A stretch of 64,000 bases of DNA, from positions 7,095,501-7,159,500 of the forward strand of contig NZ_CP109009.1 in assembly GCF_036226685.1 (NCBI RefSeq). The letters are read 5' to 3'. This document shows positions 1 to 9,481 of the stretch, piece after piece (position 1 is the first letter of the stretch; each line of letters opens with the position of its first letter). The translations under genes were made by a program, and so were the position numbers. The stretch is from Streptomyces sp. NBC_00690. GTDB taxonomy: Bacteria > Actinomycetota > Actinomycetes > Streptomycetales > Streptomycetaceae. The notes under the pieces are model-generated. The model was not told where the DNA came from and did not search any database. It saw only the letters and a list, made by a program, of their open reading frames with translations.

Positions 1-2
1 CT

Positions 3-2186
3 CTCGTCCCCCGAGTCAATGAACTCTGCGCCCACCAGCGAGGACTGAAACTCCGTCATGCCGCTGACGCGCTCTTTCCCGAGACGCCCATCGGCTCCCG
101 ACGCTTTCGTGTGCTCGACGGTCTCCACCGGCCGGAACGGGGCCGCCACTGGCGCGCCGTGAACCGCCGCACCCTCAATGAGACCCGGGACGTCTGGCTC
201 GCACTCCCCGGCATCGACCGCTCCGCCGTCACCGCGCTGTTCGCCCGCTATGACCAGGCCCTGGCGGCGGACCCCATGGCGCTGCGCCGCATCGTCCTCT
301 ACGAGTTGACCGTCCTCCTGCAACAACACCCCCGCGGCTGCGCTCCGGAAGCCGCCCGCGAGTTCGGAGTCGACCCCGACGAATGCGAGGCCCTCGCCTT
401 CGCCGTCCGTCAACGCCCGCGACTCACCGCCGAAGGGCGCGAAGCGGCCGAGCACATCGTGGACGCCTGGCACCTCGGAGAACTGCGCCGTGCGCACACC
501 CATGCGACGCGGATCGGCGACACCGGCGGCGACCAACGGCTGGACGCCCTCATCCGGAAGATCACCCAGCGCCGAGCGGCGGCCCTCGCCTCCCTCACCG
601 AAGCCGACCGGCTGGAGCGCATCGGACGACCGGCCGACGCCGCGGCGCAGCGGCTGCGTGCCGCCCGTACCGCCGTCGACGAGAACGCCCCCGTCACCGC
701 GTTGTTACGCACCCCCCACGACGGCCCGCGGATCAGGGCCCGGATCCGGCCCGACGCCGTCGACCTGGATTGGTCCGGCCACACCACCGGCCCCTACCGT
801 CTGGTGCGCGCCAGTTCCCGGCGCTGGACCGTCTTGGTCCCGACCCTCGATGCGACCGCGTTCACCGATGACACGGCCCCGCTCGGTGAGCGGGTCCACT
901 ACGCGGTCCTGCCGCTCGAAGGTCCTGCGGACCCGCGCGTCCGGGAACTGCCCCTGCACAGCGCACCCCTGCTCTTCGCCCCTGATGTCGACCAGCCGCA
1001 CATCACCGACGCCCGCGCCCGCATCACCGCCGCCTGGCAGCCCCCGCCCCGCGCCAGCGACACCATCGTGGCGCGCCACCCCGGCGGACACCCCGTGACG
1101 TCGACGCGCGACGGGTTCACCGATGGGGACCTCGCCCCCGGCGAGTACCACTACACGATCTGCTGCCACTACCGCACGGCGAGCGGCGAAGACGGCCTGT
1201 CACCCGGTATCACCCTGTCGGCGACGGTCCACCCCTGGCCCGATCCGATCACTTCCCTCGATGCCGCACCGGCAGGGGACGGCGGCTCGGTCAACGCCGT
1301 CTGGAGCGGCGGCCGGGGGAGCGAGGTCCGACTGCTGGACCTGCCGTCCCGCACCCCCGCCGAAGGCACCGATCTCCTCCTCGACGAACTGCCCCCGCAC
1401 CGCATCGTCGCCTCGGCCCCCGTCGCCCGCGGAAGCACGCAACTCCGTCCGCCCCGCGGCACCCGCGCCCGGCTGACGGCGGTGAGCGTCCTCGACGGTC
1501 GGGTCCGTATCGGTCCCTCGATCCAACTGGAACTACCCGCGCCCGTCGAACGGCTGACCGTCCGGCGGGAGGCACCCGACCAGGTCCATCTGGCCTTCGA
1601 CTGGCCCGGTGACGCGGCCCGGGTGCAGGTCAGCTGGGAGCAGTACGGGCACCAGCACCAGCAGATCGTCACCAAGTCGGCATATCTGACCAGGGGCGGT
1701 CTACGGCTGGAGGTGGGCACCGCAGCCGTCCGTTTTCGAGCCGAAGCCGTCGTGCTCGCCGACGCCGATGTGGTGATCCCCGCAGGAGCCGGTGCCACCG
1801 TCGAACTCCCTCCCTACCGGGCCATCTCCTACGAACTGCTCAAACCCGGTTGGCGCGCCGGCAGCCGACGCCGAGTCGTGCTGCGTGCCGAATACCCCAA
1901 CCGAAGCGATCCGAACGAGGGCGACCTGCCGGAATTCGTGCTGGTCGCCCGCGCCGGCGGAACGAAGAAGCTGCCGCCGCCCCGCCCCCGCAACCCCGCT
2001 GACGGCGTCACCGTGCTGCGGGTCAGCGGGGTGGAGATCGGCGACGGCGACCCCGTCCAGCGCGAGATCGACCTGGCCGCAACGGGCGAGAGCGCCCCGT
2101 ACACCCTCCGCGCGTTCCTCCTGGGGCCGCACGCGGACAGCACGCGATTGAAAGAACCCCCGCACGAACGCCTGGTGGTGCGCTGA
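3..2186 (+). CDS. Fibronectin-like/helical protein, 5' end outside the window
   Basis: The reading frame is open from the left edge, and residues encoded before the first GTG (position 111) look like protein, so the gene probably starts upstream. From that GTG it would be 691 aa. The N-terminal third is helical and Ala/Arg-rich. The rest holds repeated beta-rich segments resembling fibronectin type III folds (about residues 205-275, 300-370 and 480-620), with no catalytic motif recognised. It ends one base before the first GTPase gene, so it heads or belongs to the GTPase/GAP1 operon and may be its recognition or scaffold component (inference). It contains a TTA leucine codon at 705-707, rare in Streptomyces and a sign of bldA-dependent translation. 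Coding status is secure; function is unknown. Confidence 0.75.
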   Translation, partial: LVPRVNELCAHQRGLKLRHAADALFPETPIGSRRFRVLDGLHRPERGRHWRAVNRRTLNETRDVWLALPGIDRSAVTALFARYDQALAADPMALRRIVLYELTVLLQQHPRGCAPEAAREFGVDPDECEALAFAVRQRPRLTAEGREAAEHIVDAWHLGELRRAHTHATRIGDTGGDQRLDALIRKITQRRAAALASLTEADRLERIGRPADAAAQRLRAARTAVDENAPVTALLRTPHDGPRIRARIRPDAVDLDWSGHTTGPYRLVRASSRRWTVLVPTLDATAFTDDTAPLGERVHYAVLPLEGPADPRVRELPLHSAPLLFAPDVDQPHITDARARITAAWQPPPRASDTIVARHPGGHPVTSTRDGFTDGDLAPGEYHYTICCHYRTASGEDGLSPGITLSATVHPWPDPITSLDAAPAGDGGSVNAVWSGGRGSEVRLLDLPSRTPAEGTDLLLDELPPHRIVASAPVARGSTQLRPPRGTRARLTAVSVLDGRVRIGPSIQLELPAPVERLTVRREAPDQVHLAFDWPGDAARVQVSWEQYGHQHQQIVTKSAYLTRGGLRLEVGTAAVRFRAEAVVLADADVVIPAGAGATVELPPYRAISYELLKPGWRAGSRRRVVLRAEYPNRSDPNEGDLPEFVLVARAGGTKKLPPPRPRNPADGVTVLRVSGVEIGDGDPVQREIDLAATGESAPYTLRAFLLGPHADSTRLKEPPHERLVVR

Positions 2187-2187
2187 C

Positions 2188-3417
2188 GTGACAACGGTCA
2201 TCTGTCCCTACTGCTTCGCCCGTGGAGCAGCCTCCCGACTCCGCTACCGCTGTCTGATGACCCGTACGGGTCTGCGCGGCGGGCGGCAGCCCTGCACGCC
2301 CCAACGGGATGACACCTGGGCGGAGTTCAAGGGCAACGCGATCGGCCCGCAGGCCCGGATGCGAGGCCCCGTCTTCGATAGTCGGCGCGCACTCGGCCCG
2401 GTCCGCAGCAGGGCCGCCTGCCCCGACTGCGGAGTGCTCACTCCCGTCAGGGTGTGCGTGTCCTGCCACAGCGACCTGCCGAGCGACTACTGCGACCAGG
2501 ACAGCCGCATCATCGCCCTGGTCGGAGCCAAGGCCACCGGCAAGTCCACGTACGTCGCCGTCCTCGTCAATGAACTCCGCCACCGCGTCGGCCGCGTATA
2601 CAAGGGGGCGCTCGCCGCCATGGGCAGCGACACCCAGCGACGGGACAAGGAGATGGCCGCCGAACTCTACGACCGGCTGCACCTGCCGGGGGCGACCCGT
2701 CCCGCCGCACTCGGCTTCAACGACCCGCTGCTCTACCGGCTGAGCCTGCCCAGTACGTCACGGTTCGGCGACGGCAGCAGACACACCGCCCTCGTCTTCT
2801 TCGACGCCGCGGGAGAGGACCTCGGGGACGCCGCCGCCATGGACCGGTACACCGACTACCTCGCCGCCGCCGACGGCATCATCCTGCTCGTCGACCCCCT
2901 ACAACTCCCCTCCGTACGGCAGGAACTCCCCCCGAGCTATGGACCTCCGCTCCCGCCGATCGAAACGTCCCCCCAGCAGATAGCCGCCGACATCGCAGGA
3001 CAGCTGCGCGGTCACGGCAGACGGGGCACCCGGGGCAAGGTGAGTACCCCGCTGGCCGTGGCGGTCACCAAGACGGACATGCTCCGGCCGATCCTCCAAC
3101 CGCAGTCGCCCCTGCTGAACAACGCACGCCACGACGGCGGGGTCTTCGACGACACGGGACGGGTCGCCGTCCATGAGGAGGTGCGGTCCCTCCTCGACGG
3201 CTGGGACGGTGGCGAACTGCACCGCAGGCTCGATCGTGACTTCGCCGACGTCTCCTACTTCGGTCTCTCCTCACTCGGCGCCTCGCCCCCCGCCACCGCA
3301 CCCGCGGACGTACCCACCAGTGGCCCCCAACCCGTCCGCGTCGAAGACCCCCTGCTGTGGCTGCTCGCCCGGCGCGGGCTGCTCACCGTGCGCAAGTCCA
3401 AGGGAGGCGGCGCATGA
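2188..3417 (+). CDS. Zinc-ribbon TRAFAC-class GTPase, first of a pair
   Basis: A 409-aa protein, GTG start one base after the upstream stop. Cysteine pairs at residues 6/9, 78/81 and 90/93 suggest N-terminal zinc ribbons. A P-loop G-A-K-A-T-G-K-S-T lies at 113-121, a switch-II/Walker B-like D-A-A-G-E at 206-210, and a guanine-specificity T-K-T-D at 294-297. This combination fits the soluble GTPases that occur in pairs next to GAP1 proteins (DO-GTPase type). No transmembrane segment is evident. Its stop overlaps the next gene by 4 bp (ATGA), indicating translational coupling. In family context it probably acts as an NTP-driven switch of a conflict or stress system; the effector it controls is not known. 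Confidence 0.85.
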   Translation: MTTVICPYCFARGAASRLRYRCLMTRTGLRGGRQPCTPQRDDTWAEFKGNAIGPQARMRGPVFDSRRALGPVRSRAACPDCGVLTPVRVCVSCHSDLPSDYCDQDSRIIALVGAKATGKSTYVAVLVNELRHRVGRVYKGALAAMGSDTQRRDKEMAAELYDRLHLPGATRPAALGFNDPLLYRLSLPSTSRFGDGSRHTALVFFDAAGEDLGDAAAMDRYTDYLAAADGIILLVDPLQLPSVRQELPPSYGPPLPPIETSPQQIAADIAGQLRGHGRRGTRGKVSTPLAVAVTKTDMLRPILQPQSPLLNNARHDGGVFDDTGRVAVHEEVRSLLDGWDGGELHRRLDRDFADVSYFGLSSLGASPPATAPADVPTSGPQPVRVEDPLLWLLARRGLLTVRKSKGGGA

Positions 3418-5876
3418 ACCGACCCGGAATCCTGCCCCAACTGCACTACACATCGGCCGCCCCGGGCCCCGACGGCTCCGGCTTCCGGTTCACCGCCGTG
3501 AGCGACACCGTGCCCGCCAACCTGCTCCGCGAGATCGAACAGCTCGTCGGCTACGAACCGCCGCCCGACGCCCCCAGCCGGCCCAGCGCCGGCGAACTCG
3601 CCGCCTTCCCGACCGCGTTCACCCACAGCACCCTCTCCGACGGCAGCCGGCTGCTGTGCCACAGCGTCTACACCGGTGCCGACTACAGCGGGCGCTACGG
3701 CAACTTCCACGCCCACGCCGTCTGGCTCCCCAGCGGCGCCCCCGTTCCCGGGGGCCGGCTTCCGGTGGAACTGTGGCACTCCCCGTCCTGGGCGTCGGCG
3801 ACTCCCGCGACCGGCCGGCCCGACCCGCTACCCGAACTGCGACCGGGGCAGCACCTCGATCGCACCGGACTGACCGCGTTCGCCGTGTCCCGGGCCGACC
3901 GGCTGCCCGCCTTCCTCGCCGACGTACGCACCCTGCTCACCGTCCCCGACGCCCCCCAGCTCATCCTGGCCGAGGCCGAACCCCACGACGTCATGCAGTG
4001 GGTCGCCCTGGCCAGTGCGGTGCTCCCACGGGAGCTCGTGACCACGCTCACCTTCACCTCGTACACCCGCCGCCCCCTCCAGGCCACCCAGCAGATCATC
4101 GGCATCCGCCCGGAACCCGGCTCGGGGCAGCACATCGGCAACGACCACCGGTACCGGGTGTACGACGTCTCGTCCCCGCAGCCGCCGGCCGCCGTCGACG
4201 ATCCCTGGGCCGCGGTCGCCGCCCGCATCTGGCGGGCCGGACTGCCCCAGCTCTTCGCCTCCGCAGCCGCACTGCCCGTCGAACGCGCCGCCGACGGCCC
4301 CTTCGACCACGCCCGGCTCGCAGCGGTCGCCGCGGCCGAATGCGTGGCGCTGGACTCCATGAGCCGGGCCGGGGCAGCCCGTTGGGCGCATCGCCACGGA
4401 CAGGGCGAGGACGCAGACTTCTGGGGCCCGTTGCTGGTCACCATCGCGGAAGGGGGCGGCGGCCGGACGAGTGCCGAATGGCTCGCGCTCAGACCCCTGT
4501 CCGCACGGTTCGCCCGGATCACCGGACATCCCGCCGTGGGCGTGCTCCGAGACGACCTCCGCACCGCCCTGGCCGACCTCGCCGGCCACCCACTGGATCT
4601 GGTCCTCGCCCTCCTCGACCTCGCCGACGCCCTCGCCGTCCCGACCACCGAAGCCCTCCCGGTGCTCGCCGAGCGGGCCACGACCGCCCTCCTCACCCAA
4701 CTCGGCCCCGGCGCGCGCCCCACACCGCCCCGTGCCAGTGGCCCCGCGGACGGTACGAACCCCCCGGGTCCGGAAGGCACCACCGGCCCGGGCGCCCTCC
4801 CGGCAGACGACCCGGCCGCCGTCACCGCCGCACTCAGCCGCCACCCCGGTGTCCGGGCCGCCGTCCTCACCGCACTGGACCGGGCAGCCGAAACCGGTGA
4901 CCCCGCCGCACTCGCCGCCGTCGTGCGAACGGCCCTGCCCGACGCCGACCTCACCGCCACCCCGCATCTTCGGATGGGCGCCATGCACTGGCAGAAGGGC
5001 GACGACCCCGTCCGGGTCTTCCACACCCTGGTCGCCGAAGCCGGCCCCGAGCACCGCGGCCACCCCGCGATCCTGCGCACCGCCCACCGGCTGGTCTGGG
5101 GCAACCGCACCCTCACCACCGGCCACGCCCGGCTCCTCGTCAATGAACTCCCACCCGACCGGCTGGAACCCTCCGGGATCGCCGAGCTCGCCACCCGCGC
5201 CGCACTCAGCGCACCCGCAGACGACATCGACGCCCCACAACTGGCCGCCGACCTCCTGTACTACGCCGTCCTTCCCATCGAGGCCCGCACCCGCAGCGCC
5301 CTCTCCCTCCTCGCCCTCGCCGGTCGCATCGTCGACGACACCGCCCCGCCCGGGTTCACCGAGCAGGCCGTCACCTTCTGCCGCACCGCGGACCCCGTGG
5401 AGGAGTCCATCGCCCGGCGCGTCGGCACCGTCATCGCCGAACGGCTCCTCTCCAGCCGACCGCACCCAGGGGAACTCGAACAACTCGCCCGCTCCGAGCA
5501 ACCCGCGCTCCTGGCCGCCTACCAGGCCGTCGCCACCAGTGACACCATCCGCGACCGGCTGCGCGTATCACCCACCTACCTCGCCTCCTGCTACATCCAC
5601 TGGTCCAGCGGACGCAGCCTCAACCCCGCCTGGGAGAGCACTCGCACCGCGTTGCTCTCCGACGTACTGCGGCCCATCGTGCGAAAGCTGCCCCCCGAGA
5701 CCATCGCCCAGATCACAAGCGAACTGGAACGGCCCGGGGGCCGTTGGGCGGCCGAGTTCCGCGATTGGAGCCGACCGGGCCGCATGGCCCGCTTCGGCGG
5801 TCGTCTGCTGGGTCGCAAGGCCGCCGACCAGCCCGGAACCGGCACCATCCCGCCCGGTGAGGAGCGCCTTCGATGA
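3414..5876 (+). CDS. GTPase-associated protein 1 (GAP1)-like protein
   Basis: An 820-aa protein. The ATG at 3414 overlaps the upstream stop by 4 bp. The N-terminus (Q-L-H-Y-T-S-A then G-F-R-F-T-A-V-S) matches my recollection of the GAP1 N-terminal domain type 2. An alpha-helical middle and C-terminal region follows, with a Pro/Gly-rich linker near residues 440-475. No nucleotide-binding or protease motif was found. It sits between two GTPase genes with ATGA overlaps on both sides, so the three products are very probably made in fixed ratio and work together. It may be the platform that couples GTPase state to an effector. The family name is confident from sequence style and context; biochemical activity is unknown. 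Confidence 0.8.
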   Translation: MNRPGILPQLHYTSAAPGPDGSGFRFTAVSDTVPANLLREIEQLVGYEPPPDAPSRPSAGELAAFPTAFTHSTLSDGSRLLCHSVYTGADYSGRYGNFHAHAVWLPSGAPVPGGRLPVELWHSPSWASATPATGRPDPLPELRPGQHLDRTGLTAFAVSRADRLPAFLADVRTLLTVPDAPQLILAEAEPHDVMQWVALASAVLPRELVTTLTFTSYTRRPLQATQQIIGIRPEPGSGQHIGNDHRYRVYDVSSPQPPAAVDDPWAAVAARIWRAGLPQLFASAAALPVERAADGPFDHARLAAVAAAECVALDSMSRAGAARWAHRHGQGEDADFWGPLLVTIAEGGGGRTSAEWLALRPLSARFARITGHPAVGVLRDDLRTALADLAGHPLDLVLALLDLADALAVPTTEALPVLAERATTALLTQLGPGARPTPPRASGPADGTNPPGPEGTTGPGALPADDPAAVTAALSRHPGVRAAVLTALDRAAETGDPAALAAVVRTALPDADLTATPHLRMGAMHWQKGDDPVRVFHTLVAEAGPEHRGHPAILRTAHRLVWGNRTLTTGHARLLVNELPPDRLEPSGIAELATRAALSAPADDIDAPQLAADLLYYAVLPIEARTRSALSLLALAGRIVDDTAPPGFTEQAVTFCRTADPVEESIARRVGTVIAERLLSSRPHPGELEQLARSEQPALLAAYQAVATSDTIRDRLRVSPTYLASCYIHWSSGRSLNPAWESTRTALLSDVLRPIVRKLPPETIAQITSELERPGGRWAAEFRDWSRPGRMARFGGRLLGRKAADQPGTGTIPPGEERLR

Positions 5877-7474
5877 ACCCCTGGATCCTCTACCCCGCAC
5901 TGGTCGTGGGCGGGTACAGCGGCATCGTCGCCCTCTGCATCACCCTCTACACCCTGCCCGTCGTCAGCATCAGGACCATCGGCGCCGTCGGGCGACGCAT
6001 CGGCCCGCTCAAGAGCGGCGCGCACGACCCCCGTGCCGTGCCGACCGCCACCACCGACCCCGCGCACTCCTCGTACTGGACACACCAACTCCGGGTTGAC
6101 GCGCTCAGTTGGGTCAGGGCCGCCGGTACGACCCTTCGGCAACTGCTGATCAGCCGCTGGCTCGGCACCAATGCCCGCAACCTCCTGTGCGGCAGACGTC
6201 CCTCCACCCCCGTCGGTCGCCGCTCTGGCCGACCGTCCGAGGGCGCCGTCGCCGCCACCGTCCTGGTGCTCACCGGCCCCGGCTACGGCGTGGGAGCCCT
6301 CATCGGAACCTCGGCCGCGGCTGTACTGCTGCTTCTGATCACCCTGGTCTTCGCCCTGCTGTTGGGTCTCGTGGGGGCATTCCTGGCCGCCGCGGCCCTC
6401 ACCCTGCGCACCCTGGACCGGATGAGCCAGTGGGGCCGGCGGGTCCGGATGAAGTGCCCCTACCCCGGCTGCTACCAACCCATCGACCTTCCCGTCTACC
6501 ACTGCCCCGGCTGCCCGGCCGTCCACCGCCGGCTGCGCGCCGGCCGCCTCGGGATCTTCCGCCGCGTCTGCGTCTGCGGGGAGCGGCTGCGGACCAGCCT
6601 GTTGCTCGGCCGCCACACGATCGCCGCATCTTGCCCCCACTGCAGTCTTGCGCTGCCCCGGTTGCTGGGCACGACCCGCATCGTCCACATCCCCATCGTG
6701 GGCGGCACATCCTCCGGCAAGACCATGTTGATGACCGCGATGTTCGCCGGACTGCGCTCCTGGTCGGACCGCGGTCAGATCACCGTCACCTACGCCACCG
6801 ACGAGGACCGCAGCGAACTGCGCCGTCTCAAGGGCCAGTTGAATCAGGACGGCTGGGTGCACCGCACCGCGACCCAGCAGCCGCGGGCGATGATGCTCCA
6901 GATCACCCGTGGACGCACCCGCCGACTGCTGTATCTGTACGACCCGATGGGGGAGACCTTCCAGGACTCGGTCGTCGTGCGGGAGCAGCAGTACCTCGCA
7001 CACGCCGACGGAGTGGTGCTCGTCGCGGACGTCCTCGCCGAACCGGATGTACGCCGCGAACTCGGCGAAGCCGACACCCAGAAAGCCGGCGGCGCCCGCC
7101 CTTCACCCGAGGGCCCCAAGGACACCTACGATCGGCTCGCCGGTGAGTTCTCCGCGCTGTCGGGCCGGCGCGCCAAGACGCCCGTGGCCACCGTCGTCAC
7201 CAAACGCGATGTCCTCGACCAATTGACCTCGCTGCCCATCCCGGGCGCCAGGATCGACGACTGGCTCGGCGCGATCGGCCTGGGCGACCTTGTGCAGAGC
7301 CTCAGCCACGACTTCGGCGCCACCCGCTACTGGGCCGTCAGCGCACACGCCGCCACCGGAGCGGGCGCGCTCGACGGGGAGAGCAGACGAGCCGCCGAAC
7401 CCGTCCTCTGGCTCCTCTCCCGCACCGGGCTCCCCGTGAAGCCACTCCTCACCAGCGAGGCGGCCAAACGGTGA
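5873..7474 (+). CDS. Membrane-anchored zinc-ribbon TRAFAC-class GTPase, second of the pair
   Basis: A 533-aa protein, ATG overlapping the GAP1 stop (ATGA). A hydrophobic segment lies at residues 4-30 and two more at about 126-147 and 148-178. Cysteine pairs at 195/200, 211/214, 233/235 and 254/257 form two zinc-ribbon-like modules. The GTPase domain has a P-loop G-G-T-S-S-G-K-T at 277-284, D-P-M-G-E at 357-361 and T-K-R-D at 443-446. Unlike its partner it is tethered to the membrane, so the pair probably links a cytosolic and a membrane site. It closes the first half of the operon; a 279-bp gap follows before the small membrane peptide gene. Confidence 0.85.
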   Translation: MNPWILYPALVVGGYSGIVALCITLYTLPVVSIRTIGAVGRRIGPLKSGAHDPRAVPTATTDPAHSSYWTHQLRVDALSWVRAAGTTLRQLLISRWLGTNARNLLCGRRPSTPVGRRSGRPSEGAVAATVLVLTGPGYGVGALIGTSAAAVLLLLITLVFALLLGLVGAFLAAAALTLRTLDRMSQWGRRVRMKCPYPGCYQPIDLPVYHCPGCPAVHRRLRAGRLGIFRRVCVCGERLRTSLLLGRHTIAASCPHCSLALPRLLGTTRIVHIPIVGGTSSGKTMLMTAMFAGLRSWSDRGQITVTYATDEDRSELRRLKGQLNQDGWVHRTATQQPRAMMLQITRGRTRRLLYLYDPMGETFQDSVVVREQQYLAHADGVVLVADVLAEPDVRRELGEADTQKAGGARPSPEGPKDTYDRLAGEFSALSGRRAKTPVATVVTKRDVLDQLTSLPIPGARIDDWLGAIGLGDLVQSLSHDFGATRYWAVSAHAATGAGALDGESRRAAEPVLWLLSRTGLPVKPLLTSEAAKR

Positions 7475-7753
7475 AGGCAATCCCCACGACAGCAACGGCA
7501 GCAACGGCAGCAGTACCCATGCTCCTACCGGTAGGAACCACGCGCACCAACGGCCCGACAAGCCGGTGTAGTTCAGCCCGCCCGGGTAGCCCCACGCGCC
7601 GCGCGCCCATCGGGGTACGCCCCCGGCGTGCGCCGGCACACACCGACGTCGTGCACTCCACTCTTCGGGCGGACCAACATCCTCGTCAGACATCGCCCGG
7701 GGCTCCACCGGCCTTAGGGTCCATACCGACAGCAGAACTCGGGGGAGTCGAGC
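7475..7753. promoter_or_regulatory. Gap inside the conflict operon, possible internal promoter
   Basis: No convincing gene is seen: the open frame crossing this stretch is low-complexity and lacks a ribosome-binding site. It starts with a short 9-nt-period repeat (7491-7512) and contains a 14-bp perfect palindrome, TCCTACCGGTAGGA, at 7523-7536. The size of the gap, compared with the overlaps elsewhere in the operon, suggests a separate promoter for the vWA/PP2C/kinase half. No clear -10/-35 pair was identified. Confidence 0.35.
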
Positions 7754-7888
7754 ATGAGTTACCTGCCCGAACACACGGCACGCGCCAGACGGGTCGTACT
7801 CGGCCTCTTCATCACGGCCACCGCCCTGGTGACAACAGGCGTTCTGTTGACCGCAGGACTGCTGCTGAACCGGGTGCTGCCCCGATGA
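7754..7888 (+). CDS. Small single-pass membrane protein (44 aa)
   Basis: The ATG is preceded by GGGGGAG about 6 nt upstream. The 44-residue product has a charged N-terminus (A-R-A-R-R-V), one hydrophobic segment at about residues 14-38 and a short basic tail, so it should span the membrane once. It ends at 7888, about 40 bp before the vWA gene and in the same direction. No family is recognised. The good ribosome-binding site and position argue it is real; it could be a membrane partner of the vWA/phosphatase/kinase module. A 15-codon frame overlapping its stop (7885-7932) is too short to call. Confidence 0.6.
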   Translation: MSYLPEHTARARRVVLGLFITATALVTTGVLLTAGLLLNRVLPR

Positions 7889-7928
7889 GGGCGAACCCGC
7901 ACCACGGCAGCGAACAGGAGGACACGGA

Positions 7929-8621
7929 GTGAGTGACATTCCCGGCGGCCCGATGGAGAACCGTCCGGTCCATTTCATCTGGATTCTCGACGTCTCGTAC
8001 TCGATGATGGGCGAGAAGATCGGGCAGCTCAACTACGCCATCCGCGAGGCCATCCCAGAGATGCAGTCCGTCGCGCACGACAATCCGGCAGCCCAACTAC
8101 TGCTGCGCGTACTGACGTTCTCCTCCACGGCACAGTGGCACATCGCCACCCCCACCCCCGTGGAGAGCTTCACCTGGCAGGACGTCCAGGTCGACGGCGG
8201 CACCAACCTCGGCGATGCGCTCTACGCCGTCGCCCGGGAACTCGAAACCCCGCCCATGCCGCAGCGGGCCCTCAAGCCCGTACTCGCACTCGTCTCGGAC
8301 GGACAACCCCTCGACGAGTGGCGCGAAGGGCTGCGCGCCATCGACGCCACGCCCTGGGGCAAGAAGGCCGTACGGGTCGCGATCGGCATCGGCGCCGACG
8401 CCGACCGCAGCGTCCTCCAGGAGTTCCTCGCCAACCCCGAACTCCAGGTCCTCGACGCCAACAACCCGAAAAAACTCGCCGCCGCCATCCGCTGGGCATC
8501 CACGGCCGCCGTCAAGGCCGCGTCACAGCCCGTGGCGGGTGCCACCCCCGGAGCCAAGCAACTCGCCCCTGCCTACGCTCCCCCCGCACTGGACGACGAC
8601 GATGACGACGATGTGTGGTGA
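7929..8621 (+). CDS. vWA-domain protein, TerY-like
   Basis: A 230-aa protein with GTG start behind an AGGAGG-like site. A MIDAS motif D-V-S-Y-S-M lies at residues 21-26, with the further metal-site threonine (T92 in G-G-T-N-L-G) and D124 in V-S-D-G, so metal-dependent protein binding should be intact. The single compact vWA domain ends in an acidic tail of consecutive aspartates. Its stop overlaps the PP2C start (GTGA). A vWA, PP2C and kinase in this order is the arrangement described for TerY-P triads in tellurite/stress-type systems. By analogy it would be the scaffold recruiting the phosphatase and kinase substrates. Confidence 0.88.
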   Translation: MSDIPGGPMENRPVHFIWILDVSYSMMGEKIGQLNYAIREAIPEMQSVAHDNPAAQLLLRVLTFSSTAQWHIATPTPVESFTWQDVQVDGGTNLGDALYAVARELETPPMPQRALKPVLALVSDGQPLDEWREGLRAIDATPWGKKAVRVAIGIGADADRSVLQEFLANPELQVLDANNPKKLAAAIRWASTAAVKAASQPVAGATPGAKQLAPAYAPPALDDDDDDDVW

Positions 8622-9481
8622 GCGTGCCCAACCCAGATGAACCAGCACGGCCCTGGGCCCTGCGGCACGGAAGTGTGCAGGGGCCGGCGAAGGCGCTCAA
8701 CCAGGACTGGTGGGACGCCCAGTACACCCCCGACGGAGCTTTGGTGATGGCAGTCGCCGACGGCCACGGCTCCGCCGCCCACCCGCTGAGCCACCTCGGC
8801 GCTCGCTACGCCGTGGACGTCTTCACCCTCTGTGCCACCGAGTTCGCCGCTCGTGCCAAAGGCGCCGGGGAGGGCAGCGGCCCAGGGCTGCGCAGACTCT
8901 GGGCGGACGCCCACGACCGCATGCCCCGGGAGCTGGTGCGCACCTGGCAGGCTTGGGTCGACGACCGGCACACCCCGGTCGCGGGCGAAGCACCGCGGAC
9001 CGGCCCCGCCCTGCTGCGCGCCTACGGCACCACGCTCATCGGTGCGATCCTCACTGAGGAGCTCTTCGTGGCCTGGCAGCTCGGCGACGGTGACCTGACG
9101 GTGGTCCACCCGGACGGCACGGTCGCCTCGCCCCTGACACCGCAACAGCTCGAACTCGGCGACGAGACCGAGTCGATGTGCAGCAGACAAGCATGGGACC
9201 TCGTACGTGTGCATTGGGCCCCCATCAGCGACCCCGCACGTCGACCGAGGCTGGTGACCCTCTCCACCGACGGCCTCTCGAACAGCTTCGCCGCCCGCGA
9301 CGGCTTTGTCCGCTTCGTACGGGAGCTCGATCAGCGCATCGACGACGAGGGGCTGGACCCGGTCGGTGACGCCCTTCCCGGGTGGCTCGCCCGGGCCGGA
9401 AGTTACTCGGGCGACGACACCACCGCGGTCGTCGCCTCATTGCAGCGGTCCACCCCTGCACGCACGGAAACGGAGGACTGA
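8618..9481 (+). CDS. PP2C-family protein phosphatase
   Basis: 287 aa from the GTG at 8618, which overlaps the vWA stop; GTGs at 8615 and 8624 are alternatives. PP2C hallmarks are present: the N-terminal aspartate in N-Q-D (residue 30), the metal-binding A-V-A-D-G-H-G (45-51), a later S-T-D-G-L and the C-terminal G-D-D-T-T-A. It has no membrane segment or extra domain. It should dephosphorylate Ser/Thr residues, with the next-door kinase or the vWA protein as likely substrates. The TGA shares one base with the kinase ATG, so the two opposing enzymes are translationally coupled. Confidence 0.9.
   Translation: MSVPNPDEPARPWALRHGSVQGPAKALNQDWWDAQYTPDGALVMAVADGHGSAAHPLSHLGARYAVDVFTLCATEFAARAKGAGEGSGPGLRRLWADAHDRMPRELVRTWQAWVDDRHTPVAGEAPRTGPALLRAYGTTLIGAILTEELFVAWQLGDGDLTVVHPDGTVASPLTPQQLELGDETESMCSRQAWDLVRVHWAPISDPARRPRLVTLSTDGLSNSFAARDGFVRFVRELDQRIDDEGLDPVGDALPGWLARAGSYSGDDTTAVVASLQRSTPARTETED

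Noticed and set aside
3173..4900. A 575-codon open frame overlapping the GTPase and GAP1 genes
   Set aside because: Arg/Pro-rich composition and full overlap with two well-supported, overlapping genes; it is a frame shadow of GC-rich coding DNA.
4471..6099. A 542-codon plus-strand open frame across the GAP1 and second GTPase genes
   Set aside because: Pro/Ser/Thr-rich shadow frame with no ribosome site and no motif.
7471..7932. Open frame of 153 codons in the operon gap
   Set aside because: Low-complexity product without ribosome site; the 44-aa membrane peptide in another frame is better supported.
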